From: Lysobacteraceae bacterium
GTDB lineage: Bacteria; Pseudomonadota; Gammaproteobacteria; Xanthomonadales; Xanthomonadaceae
Direction of reading: 5' to 3'
Assembly: GCA_016789405.1 (NCBI GenBank)
Contig: JAEUPQ010000014.1
Span: 62,001 to 126,000, forward strand
DNA length: 64,000 bases
Part shown: positions 17,186 through 25,816 of the stretch, one piece after another
Numbering within the stretch: the first letter of the stretch is position 1
Layout: the number at the start of each line of letters is the position of its first letter
The notes under the pieces: generated by a model
Told to the model about the DNA's origin: nothing
Seen by the model: only the letters and a program-made list of their open reading frames with translations
The model's database searches: none
Made by a program: the position numbers and the translations under genes

Positions 17186-19918
17186 ATGACGGCGATCATG
17201 CCGACATCACCCGACCAGCCCACGCTCATCGAATCGACTCCGCCCAAGGCCGGCACGGCCGACGGTGGTCCCGACCGCGCACCCGCCGCCGACCCGCCGG
17301 TCACCGGCGAAGGCCCCGAGACGCCCGCAGCGCCCGAGTCCCGGGACGTTCCGGTCGCCCCGCCGACCCATGGCAGCGGCCGGCGCCCGTGGTGGGCGGC
17401 GCTGATGGGACGCCTGATCGACCCCTGGATCGAGCTGCGGATCGAAGCCCTGCCCGACGACCTGCGCAGCGATCCGCGCCCGGTCTGCTACGTGCTGGAG
17501 GACTACGGGCTGTCCAACGCCCTCATCCTCGAGCGCACCTGTCGCGAGCTCGGCCTGCCCTCGGCCGTGCGACCGCTGCCGGGCGATCCGCTCAAGCGCA
17601 AGCGCGCCTATGTCGCGCTGTCGCGCCGCAATGCCGGCAGCGCACTGGGCATGGCCGCCGACTTCGCCGCGGACCTGGCCACAGGCAAGCCACCGCGACG
17701 CGCACGCCGCCATTCCGAGGCACTGGCCCACCTGCTCGACGCCCACCGCGCCGATCCCGCCCTCGACGTGCGCCTGGTGCCGGTGTCGATCTTCGTCGGC
17801 CGCGCGCCGTCGCGGAACAACGGCTGGTTCTCGGTGCTGTTCTCCGAGAACTGGACCATCGTCGGCCGTTTCCGACGGCTGCTCGCCATCCTGCTCAACG
17901 GCCGCGACACCGTGGTGCAATTCGCCGCACCGGTCTCGATCCGCGAAGTGGTGTCCGAGGACCTGCCGCCCGAACGCATCGTGCGCAAGCTCTCGCGCGT
18001 GCTGCGCACGCACTTCAACCGCATCCGCGAAGCGGTGATCGGACCGGACCTGTCCACGCGCCGCCTGCTGATCGACAAGGTGCTGGCCGCCGACCCGGTG
18101 AAGCAGGCGATCGCCGACACCGCGCGTCGCGAGAACAGCAAGCAGGAAGACGCCTGGAAGAAGGCGCAGGCCTACGCCTACGAAATCGCCGCCGACTATT
18201 CGCATCCGGTGGTGCGCTCGGCGTCGTTCATGCTGACCACGGTGTGGAACCGCATCTACCGTGGCGTGCTGGTGCATCACCTCGACAAGCTCAAGCAGGA
18301 CGCGCCGGGCAACGAAGTGATCTACGTGCCCAGCCACCGCAGCCACATGGATTACCTGCTGCTGAGCTACCTGCTCTACACCCATGGCGTGGTGCCGCCG
18401 CACATCTTCGCCGGCATCAACCTCAACCTGCCGGTGATCGGCACCCTGCTGCGCAAGGGCGGCGCATTCTTCGCGCGGCGCAGCTTCCGCGGCAACGCGC
18501 TGTACTCGGCGGTGTTCCGCGAATACATGGCGCAGCTGGTCGCCGGCGGCTATTCGATCGAGTACTTCATCGAAGGCGGCCGCTCGCGTACCGGTCGCCT
18601 GCTGCCGCCCAAGGGCGGCTCGCTGGCGATGACCATCCGCGCCTACCTGCGCCAGCCGACGCGCCCGGTGCTGTTCCAGCCGGTGTACATCGGCTACGAG
18701 AAAATCATGGAAGGCCGCAGCTATCTCGACGAGCTCAGCGGCAAGCCCAAGGAAAAGGAATCGATCTGGCAGGTCCTCACCGGCATTCCCAAGGTGCTGA
18801 GCGAGAACTACGGCCAGGTGGTGGTGAATTTCGGCGAACCGATCCGCCTGGGCGACGTGCTGGGCGAATTCGCGCCGGACTGGGACGGCAAGCCGGTCGG
18901 CGACGAGGAAAAACCGGCGTGGCTCAACAGCACCGTCGACAGCCTCGCCGATCGCATCCAGGTCAACGTCAATCGCGCCGCCGACGTCAATCCGATCAAC
19001 CTGCTCGCGCTGGCGCTGCTGTCCACGCCCAAGCATTCGATGGGCGAAGCCGACCTGCTGGCGCAGATCACGCTGTCGAAGACCCTGCTCGCCGAAGTGC
19101 CCTACTCCGACCGCGTCACCGTCACGCCGCATTCGCCCGAGCAGATCGTGGCGCACGGCGAGGAGATCGGCGTGCTCGCGCGCACCGCGCACCCGCTGGG
19201 CGACGTGCTGCACGTCGACGGCGACACCGCGGTGCTGCTGAGCTATTTCCGGAACAACGTGCTGCACCTGTTCACCGCGACCGCATGGATCGCCTGCTGC
19301 TTCCAGCACAACCGCCGGATGAGCCGCAACACGCTGCTGCGCATCGGCCGATCGCTGTATCCCTTCATGCAGGCGGAACTGTTCCTGCCCTGGGACGAAG
19401 ACGGATTCGCCGAGCAGGTCGAACGCACCATCGCCGTGTTCGTCCGCGAAGGCCTGCTGCAGCAGGTGAGCGAGGACGACGGCGGCATCCTCGCGCGCAA
19501 CGCGGGGCAATCCGACGAAGTCTTCCGCCTGCGCGCACTCGGCCATCCGCTGCAGCAGGCGTTCGAGCGCTACTACATCGCGATCTCGGTGCTGGCCAAG
19601 AACGGTCCCGGCACGCTCGGCGCGGGCGAGCTTGAAAGCCTGTGCCATCTCGCCGCACAGCGCCTGAGCCTGCTCTACGCGCCCGCCGCACCCGAGTTCT
19701 TCGACAAGACCCTGTTCCGCGGCTTCATCCAGAAGCTGCGCGAACTGAAGCTGGTCTGGCCCGACGAGAACAGCAAGCTGCTCTTCGACCAGCGCCTGGA
19801 CAACTGGGCCAAGGACGCCAAGACCATCCTCGGCCGCGAGCTGCGCCACACCATCGAGAAGGTCAGCCCCGAAGCCGTGAAGCGCGAGACGCCGACCGAA
19901 CCTGCGTCCGCGGATTGA
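17186..19918 (+). CDS. plsB: glycerol-3-phosphate 1-O-acyltransferase
   Basis: A 910-residue PlsB acylating glycerol-3-phosphate with acyl-CoA or acyl-ACP at the inner membrane, the first step of phospholipid synthesis. The acyltransferase core is at about residues 380-490: HRSHMDYL (H-x4-D), GINLN, GGAFFARRSFRGNALY and FIEGGRSRTGRLLPPKGG. The length exceeds E. coli PlsB (807) mainly through a Pro-rich N-terminal extension of about 60 residues. An in-frame ATG at 17198 (MPTSPDQP) is a possible alternative start. It converges with the P5 gene; a stem-loop sits between. Confidence 0.96.
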   Translation: MTAIMPTSPDQPTLIESTPPKAGTADGGPDRAPAADPPVTGEGPETPAAPESRDVPVAPPTHGSGRRPWWAALMGRLIDPWIELRIEALPDDLRSDPRPVCYVLEDYGLSNALILERTCRELGLPSAVRPLPGDPLKRKRAYVALSRRNAGSALGMAADFAADLATGKPPRRARRHSEALAHLLDAHRADPALDVRLVPVSIFVGRAPSRNNGWFSVLFSENWTIVGRFRRLLAILLNGRDTVVQFAAPVSIREVVSEDLPPERIVRKLSRVLRTHFNRIREAVIGPDLSTRRLLIDKVLAADPVKQAIADTARRENSKQEDAWKKAQAYAYEIAADYSHPVVRSASFMLTTVWNRIYRGVLVHHLDKLKQDAPGNEVIYVPSHRSHMDYLLLSYLLYTHGVVPPHIFAGINLNLPVIGTLLRKGGAFFARRSFRGNALYSAVFREYMAQLVAGGYSIEYFIEGGRSRTGRLLPPKGGSLAMTIRAYLRQPTRPVLFQPVYIGYEKIMEGRSYLDELSGKPKEKESIWQVLTGIPKVLSENYGQVVVNFGEPIRLGDVLGEFAPDWDGKPVGDEEKPAWLNSTVDSLADRIQVNVNRAADVNPINLLALALLSTPKHSMGEADLLAQITLSKTLLAEVPYSDRVTVTPHSPEQIVAHGEEIGVLARTAHPLGDVLHVDGDTAVLLSYFRNNVLHLFTATAWIACCFQHNRRMSRNTLLRIGRSLYPFMQAELFLPWDEDGFAEQVERTIAVFVREGLLQQVSEDDGGILARNAGQSDEVFRLRALGHPLQQAFERYYIAISVLAKNGPGTLGAGELESLCHLAAQRLSLLYAPAAPEFFDKTLFRGFIQKLRELKLVWPDENSKLLFDQRLDNWAKDAKTILGRELRHTIEKVSPEAVKRETPTEPASAD

Positions 19919-19924
19919 TCGCAA

Positions 19925-19947
19925 CCGCCTCGCAGCATGCGAGGCGG
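19925..19947. terminator. stem-loop between convergent plsB and P5
   Basis: CCGCCTCGC (19925-19933) pairs with GCGAGGCGG (19939-19947) across a 5-nt loop, 7 nt after plsB. No T-run follows on either strand, so it may be a weak bidirectional terminator or a 3'-end stabiliser for one of the two converging transcripts. Confidence 0.5.
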
Positions 19948-19975
19948 CACGCCCGGCCGCGTCCCGGCCGAAGCA

Positions 19976-22900
19976 TCAGCGCCGGGCGCGTCCCGGCCTC
20001 AGCACCGGCGCAGGCCGGGGAATCCGCGACGGCGACAACTCGGGGCGCTGCGGTCCACCGGTGCGCATGCGCTTGGGCACCACTTCGTAGGCCGATTCGC
20101 GGGTGGTGACGTTGCCCGCCTTGTCGGTGGCCGTGCAGGTCGCCGTCTTCGCGCCCGGCGTTGCGGTCTCGACCGGAGTGCAAGAGGCGCTGGCAATCCC
20201 GGACAAGGCATCCGACGCGCTCAGGCGGAAGTCATGCATGGCGTTCTGGACGAGCTGTGCGGGCGGCATGGTGACCGTCAGCTCCGGGGCGACGCGATCG
20301 ATGTTGATCGTCACGAATGTGCCGCCCCTGAAGTTGCCCGCGCGATCGTACTGGGAGGGCTCCGGCTGGAAGTACTGGTTGCGACCATCTTCGAAGAAGA
20401 TGCGTGGCGCCGGGCATGTCGTCGCCATCCCTGATGTGTCGTCGCTGCATTCGTAGCTGACCACGACGTCCGTCTTGTTCCAGCCGTAGGCGTTGGGCGC
20501 ATGCGTCCTTTTTTCGACCAGGTTCGGCGGCGTGACATCGCGAAACACGCGGTGCGTGATCGACGACGTCCCGCCTGCGCTCGTCGCGGTGCAAGTGATG
20601 TCGGTGCCGGCGATGTCGGTCGTCAGCACGATCTCCTCGCAGCCGCCGGTGGACTGGACCGCGCTCTGCGGATCCCGGACCTCCCAGCGGATGCGGACAT
20701 CGCCGCGATACCAGACGTTGTTGCCTTTCACGCCGGACACCACGGGTTCGATCCAGGGCCCGGAGGTATCGGGTCCGCTCCCCGCGATCTCGAAACGATA
20801 GGTCGCTACCGCGACGAAGCCATTGTCGTCGCGCGCCTCCACGATGACGTCGTAGGTCCCCCAGTCGAAGGGCTCGCCCTGCAACGCCCCGTTCGCATCG
20901 AGCGTAATGCCCGGCGGCAACCGGCCCTCGATCAGGCGGAAACGCGGACGCACGGGCGTGTATCCCTGCGACGACGTCATGCGCAACTCGACGGCATAGG
21001 CCTGCTGCAAGGCAGCGGCAGGCAATGTGCCGGGCGAGATCGCGAAGGTCGGTGCCTGCCCAGCGGCGTTGTCGCCCCAGCAGATGCGGGCGCCGTCGTC
21101 GCGGATCGCGCAGCTGTGCGCGAAGCCCGCCGCGACCGCGACATGGCGCCCCGCCGGTGGCGAGGCCTGGCCATCGCGATTTCGACCCCAGCACGCCAGC
21201 GTGCCATCCATGCGGATGCCGCAATTGTGGAACGCACCGGACGCGAAGCTGCGGAACGCACCCTGTGGCGCGCGGGTCTGGCCTTCGGTGCCGAGTCCCC
21301 AGCAATGCAGTTCGCCTTCGATCGACAGTGCACAGCTGTGGCGCTCGCCGGCATCGACGGCAAGGAACGTGCCGGCTGGCGCCGTCGTCTGGCCATCCGC
21401 GCCATAACCCCAGCACGCGACCGTGCCGTCGCCGCGCAACCCGCAGCTGTGGTTGAAAGCGGTCGCGACCGATGCATACGCTCCTGCTGGCGGCGTGCCT
21501 TGCCCGTCCTCGTTCCAGCCCCAGCAACTCGCGGTTCCGCCAGCGCCATCTGCAACGAGCGCGCATCCATTGAACTGCCCCACATCGAAGGCGCGTACAG
21601 GCGTGGTCGGAGGCATCGAACCGCCGTACGCATCGTCGCCCCAGCAGTGCAGGCGGCCATCGCTGGCCGAGGCGCAGCCATGGTCCGCATCGAGTGCGAG
21701 GCTGCGGGCACGGATGGCCGGAGGCGTTCGCTGGCCGTGGGCGTTCCTGCCCCAGCAGTTCACGAGGCCGGCATCATCCACCGAGCACGTGTGCGCCCCA
21801 CCTGCGGCAATGGCGCCATGCCATGTGCTGACCGCGCGCGCCTCAAGGTAGAGACGACGCGCACCTCGGCAGATGACATCGCCTTCCTCGATCACGGCGC
21901 ACACCTCACTCCCCCTGGCAACCATGGCGATGTAGGTCTCATCCCACGGGAAATAGGGCTCGCCCATTTCGTGATCGCCAATGCACTCGACGTCCCTCAT
22001 CGCCAGAAGACAGACGAAATGCGCGCCGATCTCGACGTCCTGGGCGAAGTGGTATTCCAGATTGCGCAGCCAGGGAGCATCGTGTCCCCAGCATCTGATC
22101 CGCGCCTGCGCATCGATCGCACACGCGCGGTCGCCATCCGCAGCCAGATCGGCGTGGCCCGCACCCTGTGGCGCCTCGGCGACGGCTTCCCCCTCGCCCC
22201 AGCACGCAATGGCGCCATCGTCGCGCAGCGCACAGCTGAAGCTCCGCCCGGAGACCACTTGCGTGAACACGCCGGACGGCGGTCGCGTCGAACCGGAACG
22301 ATCCTCGCCCCAGCACAGCAGCTCCCCTGTCTTGCGCAGGCCGCACAGATGGGCTTCACCGGCGCTGATGGCGACCATGTCACCTTCGATCCAGGCGGGT
22401 GGTGCCGGCGAATCGCCCCAGCACGCCACACCACCATCCAACTTCACGCCGCAGCCACCGCTCGAACCCAGGCCGAGATCGAGATAACGACCGGGTGCCG
22501 GCAGCAGTGGCTCATCGTTTTCCGCACACTGCGGATTGCCATCGCGATCCAGCGCGCAGATGCCGCCATTGACGCCAATGTCGATGTGTTCGAGCGGCAC
22601 GCGCAGGGGGCCACGCAGGAGCGGATTCGAGGAATGCCCTCCCCAGCAGACGAGCTGGCCATCGATCCTGCGAGCGCACATGCTGCTGTACTGCGTGTCC
22701 AATTCGGTGAATCGGCCTTGCGGGGCGACCGTCTCGCCTTCCTGGTTCCCGCCCCAGCATTGGACGGCACCGTCGCTGCGAATCGCACAGCTGTGGACCT
22801 GTCCGACGGCAACGTCCGAGAATCCCGTCCCGGCTGGCGCATCGGTTTGTCCGTACTGGTTCCATCCCCAGCACGCGATCGCGCCATCCACGCGCAGCGC

Positions 22901-23551
22901 GCAGGCATGCAGGAAATTGACATCGACGCGGACGAAGTGACCGACGGGAGCCGTGCCCAATGGAGCAAACACCCATGGGTCGGACCAGCAACGCAGGGTG
23001 CCATCGTCTCGAATCGCACACACATGTGCATCGCCGACTGACACCGCGCGGTATCGTCCATCGATGGGTTGGGTTCCGATGAACGACAGTGCGCTTCCCC
23101 AGCATTGCAGACGCCCATCGGGACGGATTGCGCAAGCGGAATTCCATCCCCCCATGGCCAATGAGCGCCAAGGTCCGCGTGGTAGCTCGAGTGCAGGAAC
23201 ACTCCCCCAGCATGCGATCTCGCCATCGGAGCCAAGCGCGCAACGATGCCCCGAGGACGAGGCCACGGAGACGAATTTTCCGGCTGGCGGCACATCGATG
23301 CCGTTCCTGTCCGCTCCCGAACACACCAGGGCACCATCGTTTCCGATTGCGCACGCGTGGTCATCGTCGATGGCGATGGTTCTGTCGACAGACAAAGGGG
23401 CCTGCCGGGCATCGCCTGCAAACACCGGAAGGCTTGATATCGCGAAAAGCCAGCCCACCAACAGCAACTGCAGACCGACTCTCGTCAAGCTCGGGCGGGA
23501 TGTGCGTGATTCCATTCCGGACGTGCACCTTCCATCGGCTGTCATCGACAT
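19976..23551 (-). CDS. P5: secreted 21-blade RCC1-repeat protein with He_PIG and Ig-like stalk
   Basis: A 1191-residue protein; the start at 23551 is chosen for the GGAGGAAGG element just upstream and the signal peptide after it (LQLLLVGWLFAISSLPVFA). Twenty-one RCC1-type repeats occupy about residues 58-838, each with two cysteines in the pattern C-A-x-R-x-D-G-x-x-x-C-W-G. A He_PIG-type domain follows (LPPGITLDANGALQG), then three Ig-like modules and a tail starting RTGGPQRPELSP. Location is extracytoplasmic by the cysteines and signal peptide. RCC1 propellers bind proteins or nucleic acids elsewhere; the ligand here is unknown. It is separated from P1-P4 by the genes at 23658-25598. Confidence 0.85.
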   Translation of the reverse strand: MSMTADGRCTSGMESRTSRPSLTRVGLQLLLVGWLFAISSLPVFAGDARQAPLSVDRTIAIDDDHACAIGNDGALVCSGADRNGIDVPPAGKFVSVASSSGHRCALGSDGEIACWGSVPALELPRGPWRSLAMGGWNSACAIRPDGRLQCWGSALSFIGTQPIDGRYRAVSVGDAHVCAIRDDGTLRCWSDPWVFAPLGTAPVGHFVRVDVNFLHACALRVDGAIACWGWNQYGQTDAPAGTGFSDVAVGQVHSCAIRSDGAVQCWGGNQEGETVAPQGRFTELDTQYSSMCARRIDGQLVCWGGHSSNPLLRGPLRVPLEHIDIGVNGGICALDRDGNPQCAENDEPLLPAPGRYLDLGLGSSGGCGVKLDGGVACWGDSPAPPAWIEGDMVAISAGEAHLCGLRKTGELLCWGEDRSGSTRPPSGVFTQVVSGRSFSCALRDDGAIACWGEGEAVAEAPQGAGHADLAADGDRACAIDAQARIRCWGHDAPWLRNLEYHFAQDVEIGAHFVCLLAMRDVECIGDHEMGEPYFPWDETYIAMVARGSEVCAVIEEGDVICRGARRLYLEARAVSTWHGAIAAGGAHTCSVDDAGLVNCWGRNAHGQRTPPAIRARSLALDADHGCASASDGRLHCWGDDAYGGSMPPTTPVRAFDVGQFNGCALVADGAGGTASCWGWNEDGQGTPPAGAYASVATAFNHSCGLRGDGTVACWGYGADGQTTAPAGTFLAVDAGERHSCALSIEGELHCWGLGTEGQTRAPQGAFRSFASGAFHNCGIRMDGTLACWGRNRDGQASPPAGRHVAVAAGFAHSCAIRDDGARICWGDNAAGQAPTFAISPGTLPAAALQQAYAVELRMTSSQGYTPVRPRFRLIEGRLPPGITLDANGALQGEPFDWGTYDVIVEARDDNGFVAVATYRFEIAGSGPDTSGPWIEPVVSGVKGNNVWYRGDVRIRWEVRDPQSAVQSTGGCEEIVLTTDIAGTDITCTATSAGGTSSITHRVFRDVTPPNLVEKRTHAPNAYGWNKTDVVVSYECSDDTSGMATTCPAPRIFFEDGRNQYFQPEPSQYDRAGNFRGGTFVTINIDRVAPELTVTMPPAQLVQNAMHDFRLSASDALSGIASASCTPVETATPGAKTATCTATDKAGNVTTRESAYEVVPKRMRTGGPQRPELSPSRIPRPAPVLRPGRARR
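21038..23380 (-). repeat. P5 RCC1 blade region, 21 repeats
   Basis: Twenty-one repeats of 33-42 codons. Blade 1 ends CSG, blade 4 CWSDP and blade 8 CAEND, so these have lost the CWG ending, as at blades 4 and 8 of the other paralogs. Blade 17 reads CWGWN, blade 18 CWGY, blade 19 CWGL and blade 20 CWGRN. All 42 cysteines of the pattern are present. Confidence 0.85.
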
Positions 23552-23657
23552 CGTTCCTTCCTCCATGGCCCGGGGCCGGCACGCCGCGATTCTATCGCGG
23601 GACAGGGTTGACCGAGCGCGCGATACTGGTGAGTCCCCGATTCGATGCCAATCCCCC

Positions 23658-25166
23658 ATGACGCAATTTCCGTTGTCCCTGCTCCCGTTCCTCGCGCTCG
23701 TTCTTGCTTCCGCCAACGCCCTCGCCGCCCCGCCCGCCTGCGGCACCTACATCGACGCCGAAAACGGTGCGCGGCTGGAGATCGTCGACAGCGTCCGTGC
23801 GCGCCTGCTGCACGAGGGCATGGCGCCGGCCACGCAACACTATCGCGTCGACGGCGCGACCCTGCGCCTGTTCGACATCGATGCGGGCTACGCTTCCGAC
23901 TACACCGCCAGCAAGGATGGCAGGACGCTGACCGAAGTCGACGAGACCTTCCGCAAGACCTTCGTACTCGACGAGGCGCGCGCCTGCGCCGCACCGCCCG
24001 CCGCCCCCGCCTCGGGAAGCTGCCGGGCCGACCTGGACGCCTGTTTCGCCGACATCGGCCATGCATCGCCCGACAGGCTGCGCGCCGCCTGCGATGATGG
24101 CGTGTCGATCGCCTGCGTGCGCTGGATCGACTCGCTGCGCGAAGCGCACGACGTCGAACCTTACGAACGCCCTGCCGCATGCCGTGAAGACGATCCGTCG
24201 TTCTCGAAGCAGGCCTGCGAGGACGCGGCGACCGCGCTGCTCTCGCGCGCACTGAGCGAGGCCGTGACATCGATGTACGCAGACGACACACCGCTGCCCG
24301 CGGAAGCACTCGCGCCGCTGCCCGCGCTGTGCGCGAAGAACGGCTCGGCCAAGGTCTGCAACGAGGTGGCGGAGCAATTGTGGATCGCTGGACGCCTCGA
24401 CGAAGCACGCGGCGCGCTGGGGATCGCCTGCAAGCGCGGCGGCGACCCGGAGGCGTGTCGCCACGACGCCGCGCTGTCGACCGTGACGTCGCTGCAGACG
24501 CAGCGTGCCGGACGCCTGCCCTGCGGCCGCTACGTCGCCGAGACCGGATTGATGAGCGAACTGGACTTCGGTGATCGCGGCCTGGTCGCCAGCATCGGCG
24601 GCCAGCTGCGCGCGCGGATCGAGAACGGCCAGGTGAGGATCCGCCACGACAAGGGCGGCGATTTCGTGCTGTCGCCGGCCGCCGGCGACGTGCTGCTCGG
24701 GCTCGACAGCTGGAACCGCTATGCCGTGTACCGCCGCGACGGCGGCGCCGCGACTTGCGCCGAACCGACGGCGTACGTCGAGAAGCCGCTGGTGATGGAT
24801 TGTCCCCAGCCCGGTCGCGAAAGCATCGCCGCCTGCTGCGCGCGCGGCAGCCTGCAGGGCTGCAACGCGCTGGGCCACCAGCGCGCCCTGTCCGGCGACT
24901 GGGCCGGGGCGACGCCCGAATACCTGAAGGTCTGCACCGCCGGCGTGCGCGCCGGCTGCGAGAACCTGACGCGCGCGTACGAACACGGCGACGAGAGCAT
25001 CCCGGACGTGCTCGACGCGATCTGCGCGAAGGACGCCACGCATGTCGCCTGCGACGTGCGCGAAACCACGGCCTGGGACACGCTGGCGCTGTCGCGCGCA
25101 GCGGACGAACTGCTCAGGAACCTGGAGCGCGAAGCCGACGCCGAATCGCCGGCACAGGCCCGCTGA
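23658..25166 (+). CDS. cysteine-rich secreted protein with duplicated halves, Sel1-like
   Basis: A 502-residue secreted protein with a signal peptide (LLPFLALVLASANALA), divergent from P5 with 106 nt between starts. The frame is open upstream, but the Met at 23658 gives the signal peptide. Two beta-rich halves look duplicated: one starts CGTYIDAENGARLEIVD, the other CGRYVAETGLMSELDF, and each ends in a short Cys-containing segment. Between and after them are helical Cys-containing segments resembling Sel1-like repeats (CDDGVSIACVRWID, CKRGGDPEACRHDA). It has about 28 cysteines. Its position inside the P gene set suggests a partner, which is inference. Confidence 0.65.
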   Translation: MTQFPLSLLPFLALVLASANALAAPPACGTYIDAENGARLEIVDSVRARLLHEGMAPATQHYRVDGATLRLFDIDAGYASDYTASKDGRTLTEVDETFRKTFVLDEARACAAPPAAPASGSCRADLDACFADIGHASPDRLRAACDDGVSIACVRWIDSLREAHDVEPYERPAACREDDPSFSKQACEDAATALLSRALSEAVTSMYADDTPLPAEALAPLPALCAKNGSAKVCNEVAEQLWIAGRLDEARGALGIACKRGGDPEACRHDAALSTVTSLQTQRAGRLPCGRYVAETGLMSELDFGDRGLVASIGGQLRARIENGQVRIRHDKGGDFVLSPAAGDVLLGLDSWNRYAVYRRDGGAATCAEPTAYVEKPLVMDCPQPGRESIAACCARGSLQGCNALGHQRALSGDWAGATPEYLKVCTAGVRAGCENLTRAYEHGDESIPDVLDAICAKDATHVACDVRETTAWDTLALSRAADELLRNLEREADAESPAQAR

Positions 25167-25223
25167 CGCGACTGCACGCGACAGTCGCGCATGGCGCGGC
25201 TGTCCGTGCATGCATTGAAGGAC

Positions 25224-25598
25224 TCAGGACTCGCCGCCGGATGCCTTGAACGCGCGAACCGCAAGCACGTGCGGCAGGGCGACCAGGGCCACGGCATAGG
25301 CGAAGACCGCGATCGCATACGGCCAGTCGCGCGCGACGAAGAAGGCGATTGCCGACAGCACGAGCGGCACCAGCGAGAGGGGAGTCCGCCGCAGCGAGAG
25401 GAACAGGCCCGCGCTCGCCAGCAGCCACGCCAGCCATTCCGCCGTCAGCACCCAGGCCGGCAACGTGACCCCCTTGCGGGCGAGCAGCGTGCCGATCACG
25501 AACGGATACAGGGCCACCACCAGCAGCGCGAGCGCGAGCGCCGGCTTGGCGATCAGGTCGGCAGCGGTGAACAGCAATCGGGCAGGACTGGAGTGCAC
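25224..25598 (-). CDS. small polytopic membrane protein
   Basis: A 124-residue protein with about four membrane segments (ALALALLVVALYPFVIGTLLA, WLAWLLASAGLFL, LSLVPLVLSAIAFFVA, YAIAVFAYAVALVALPHVLAV). It is begun at a GTG at 25598, with AGGAAAC about 8 nt upstream; longer in-frame starts would add a hydrophilic Cys-rich leader. A TACAAT hexamer on the minus strand near 25680 could be its -10. Family not recognised. It lies downstream of P4 on the same strand. Confidence 0.6.
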   Translation of the reverse strand: MHSSPARLLFTAADLIAKPALALALLVVALYPFVIGTLLARKGVTLPAWVLTAEWLAWLLASAGLFLSLRRTPLSLVPLVLSAIAFFVARDWPYAIAVFAYAVALVALPHVLAVRAFKASGGES

Positions 25599-25816
25599 GG
25601 CGTTTCCTGGATGTTCGATGTCCGGTCGCGGACAAACGGCTGATCGCGTTCGGTGCTGCGCATTGCAGCGCCGACGCGATTGTAATGCCACGTCACGACC
25701 TCGACATCCAGCGCAACGCATGGGCACGGCAGCCGAGCGGTTGCGAGTGGATCGAGCCTCGTGCTTTCACTGCTGGCGGCACGAGACGACGGCAATGATC
25801 CGCTGCCGGATGTCCA

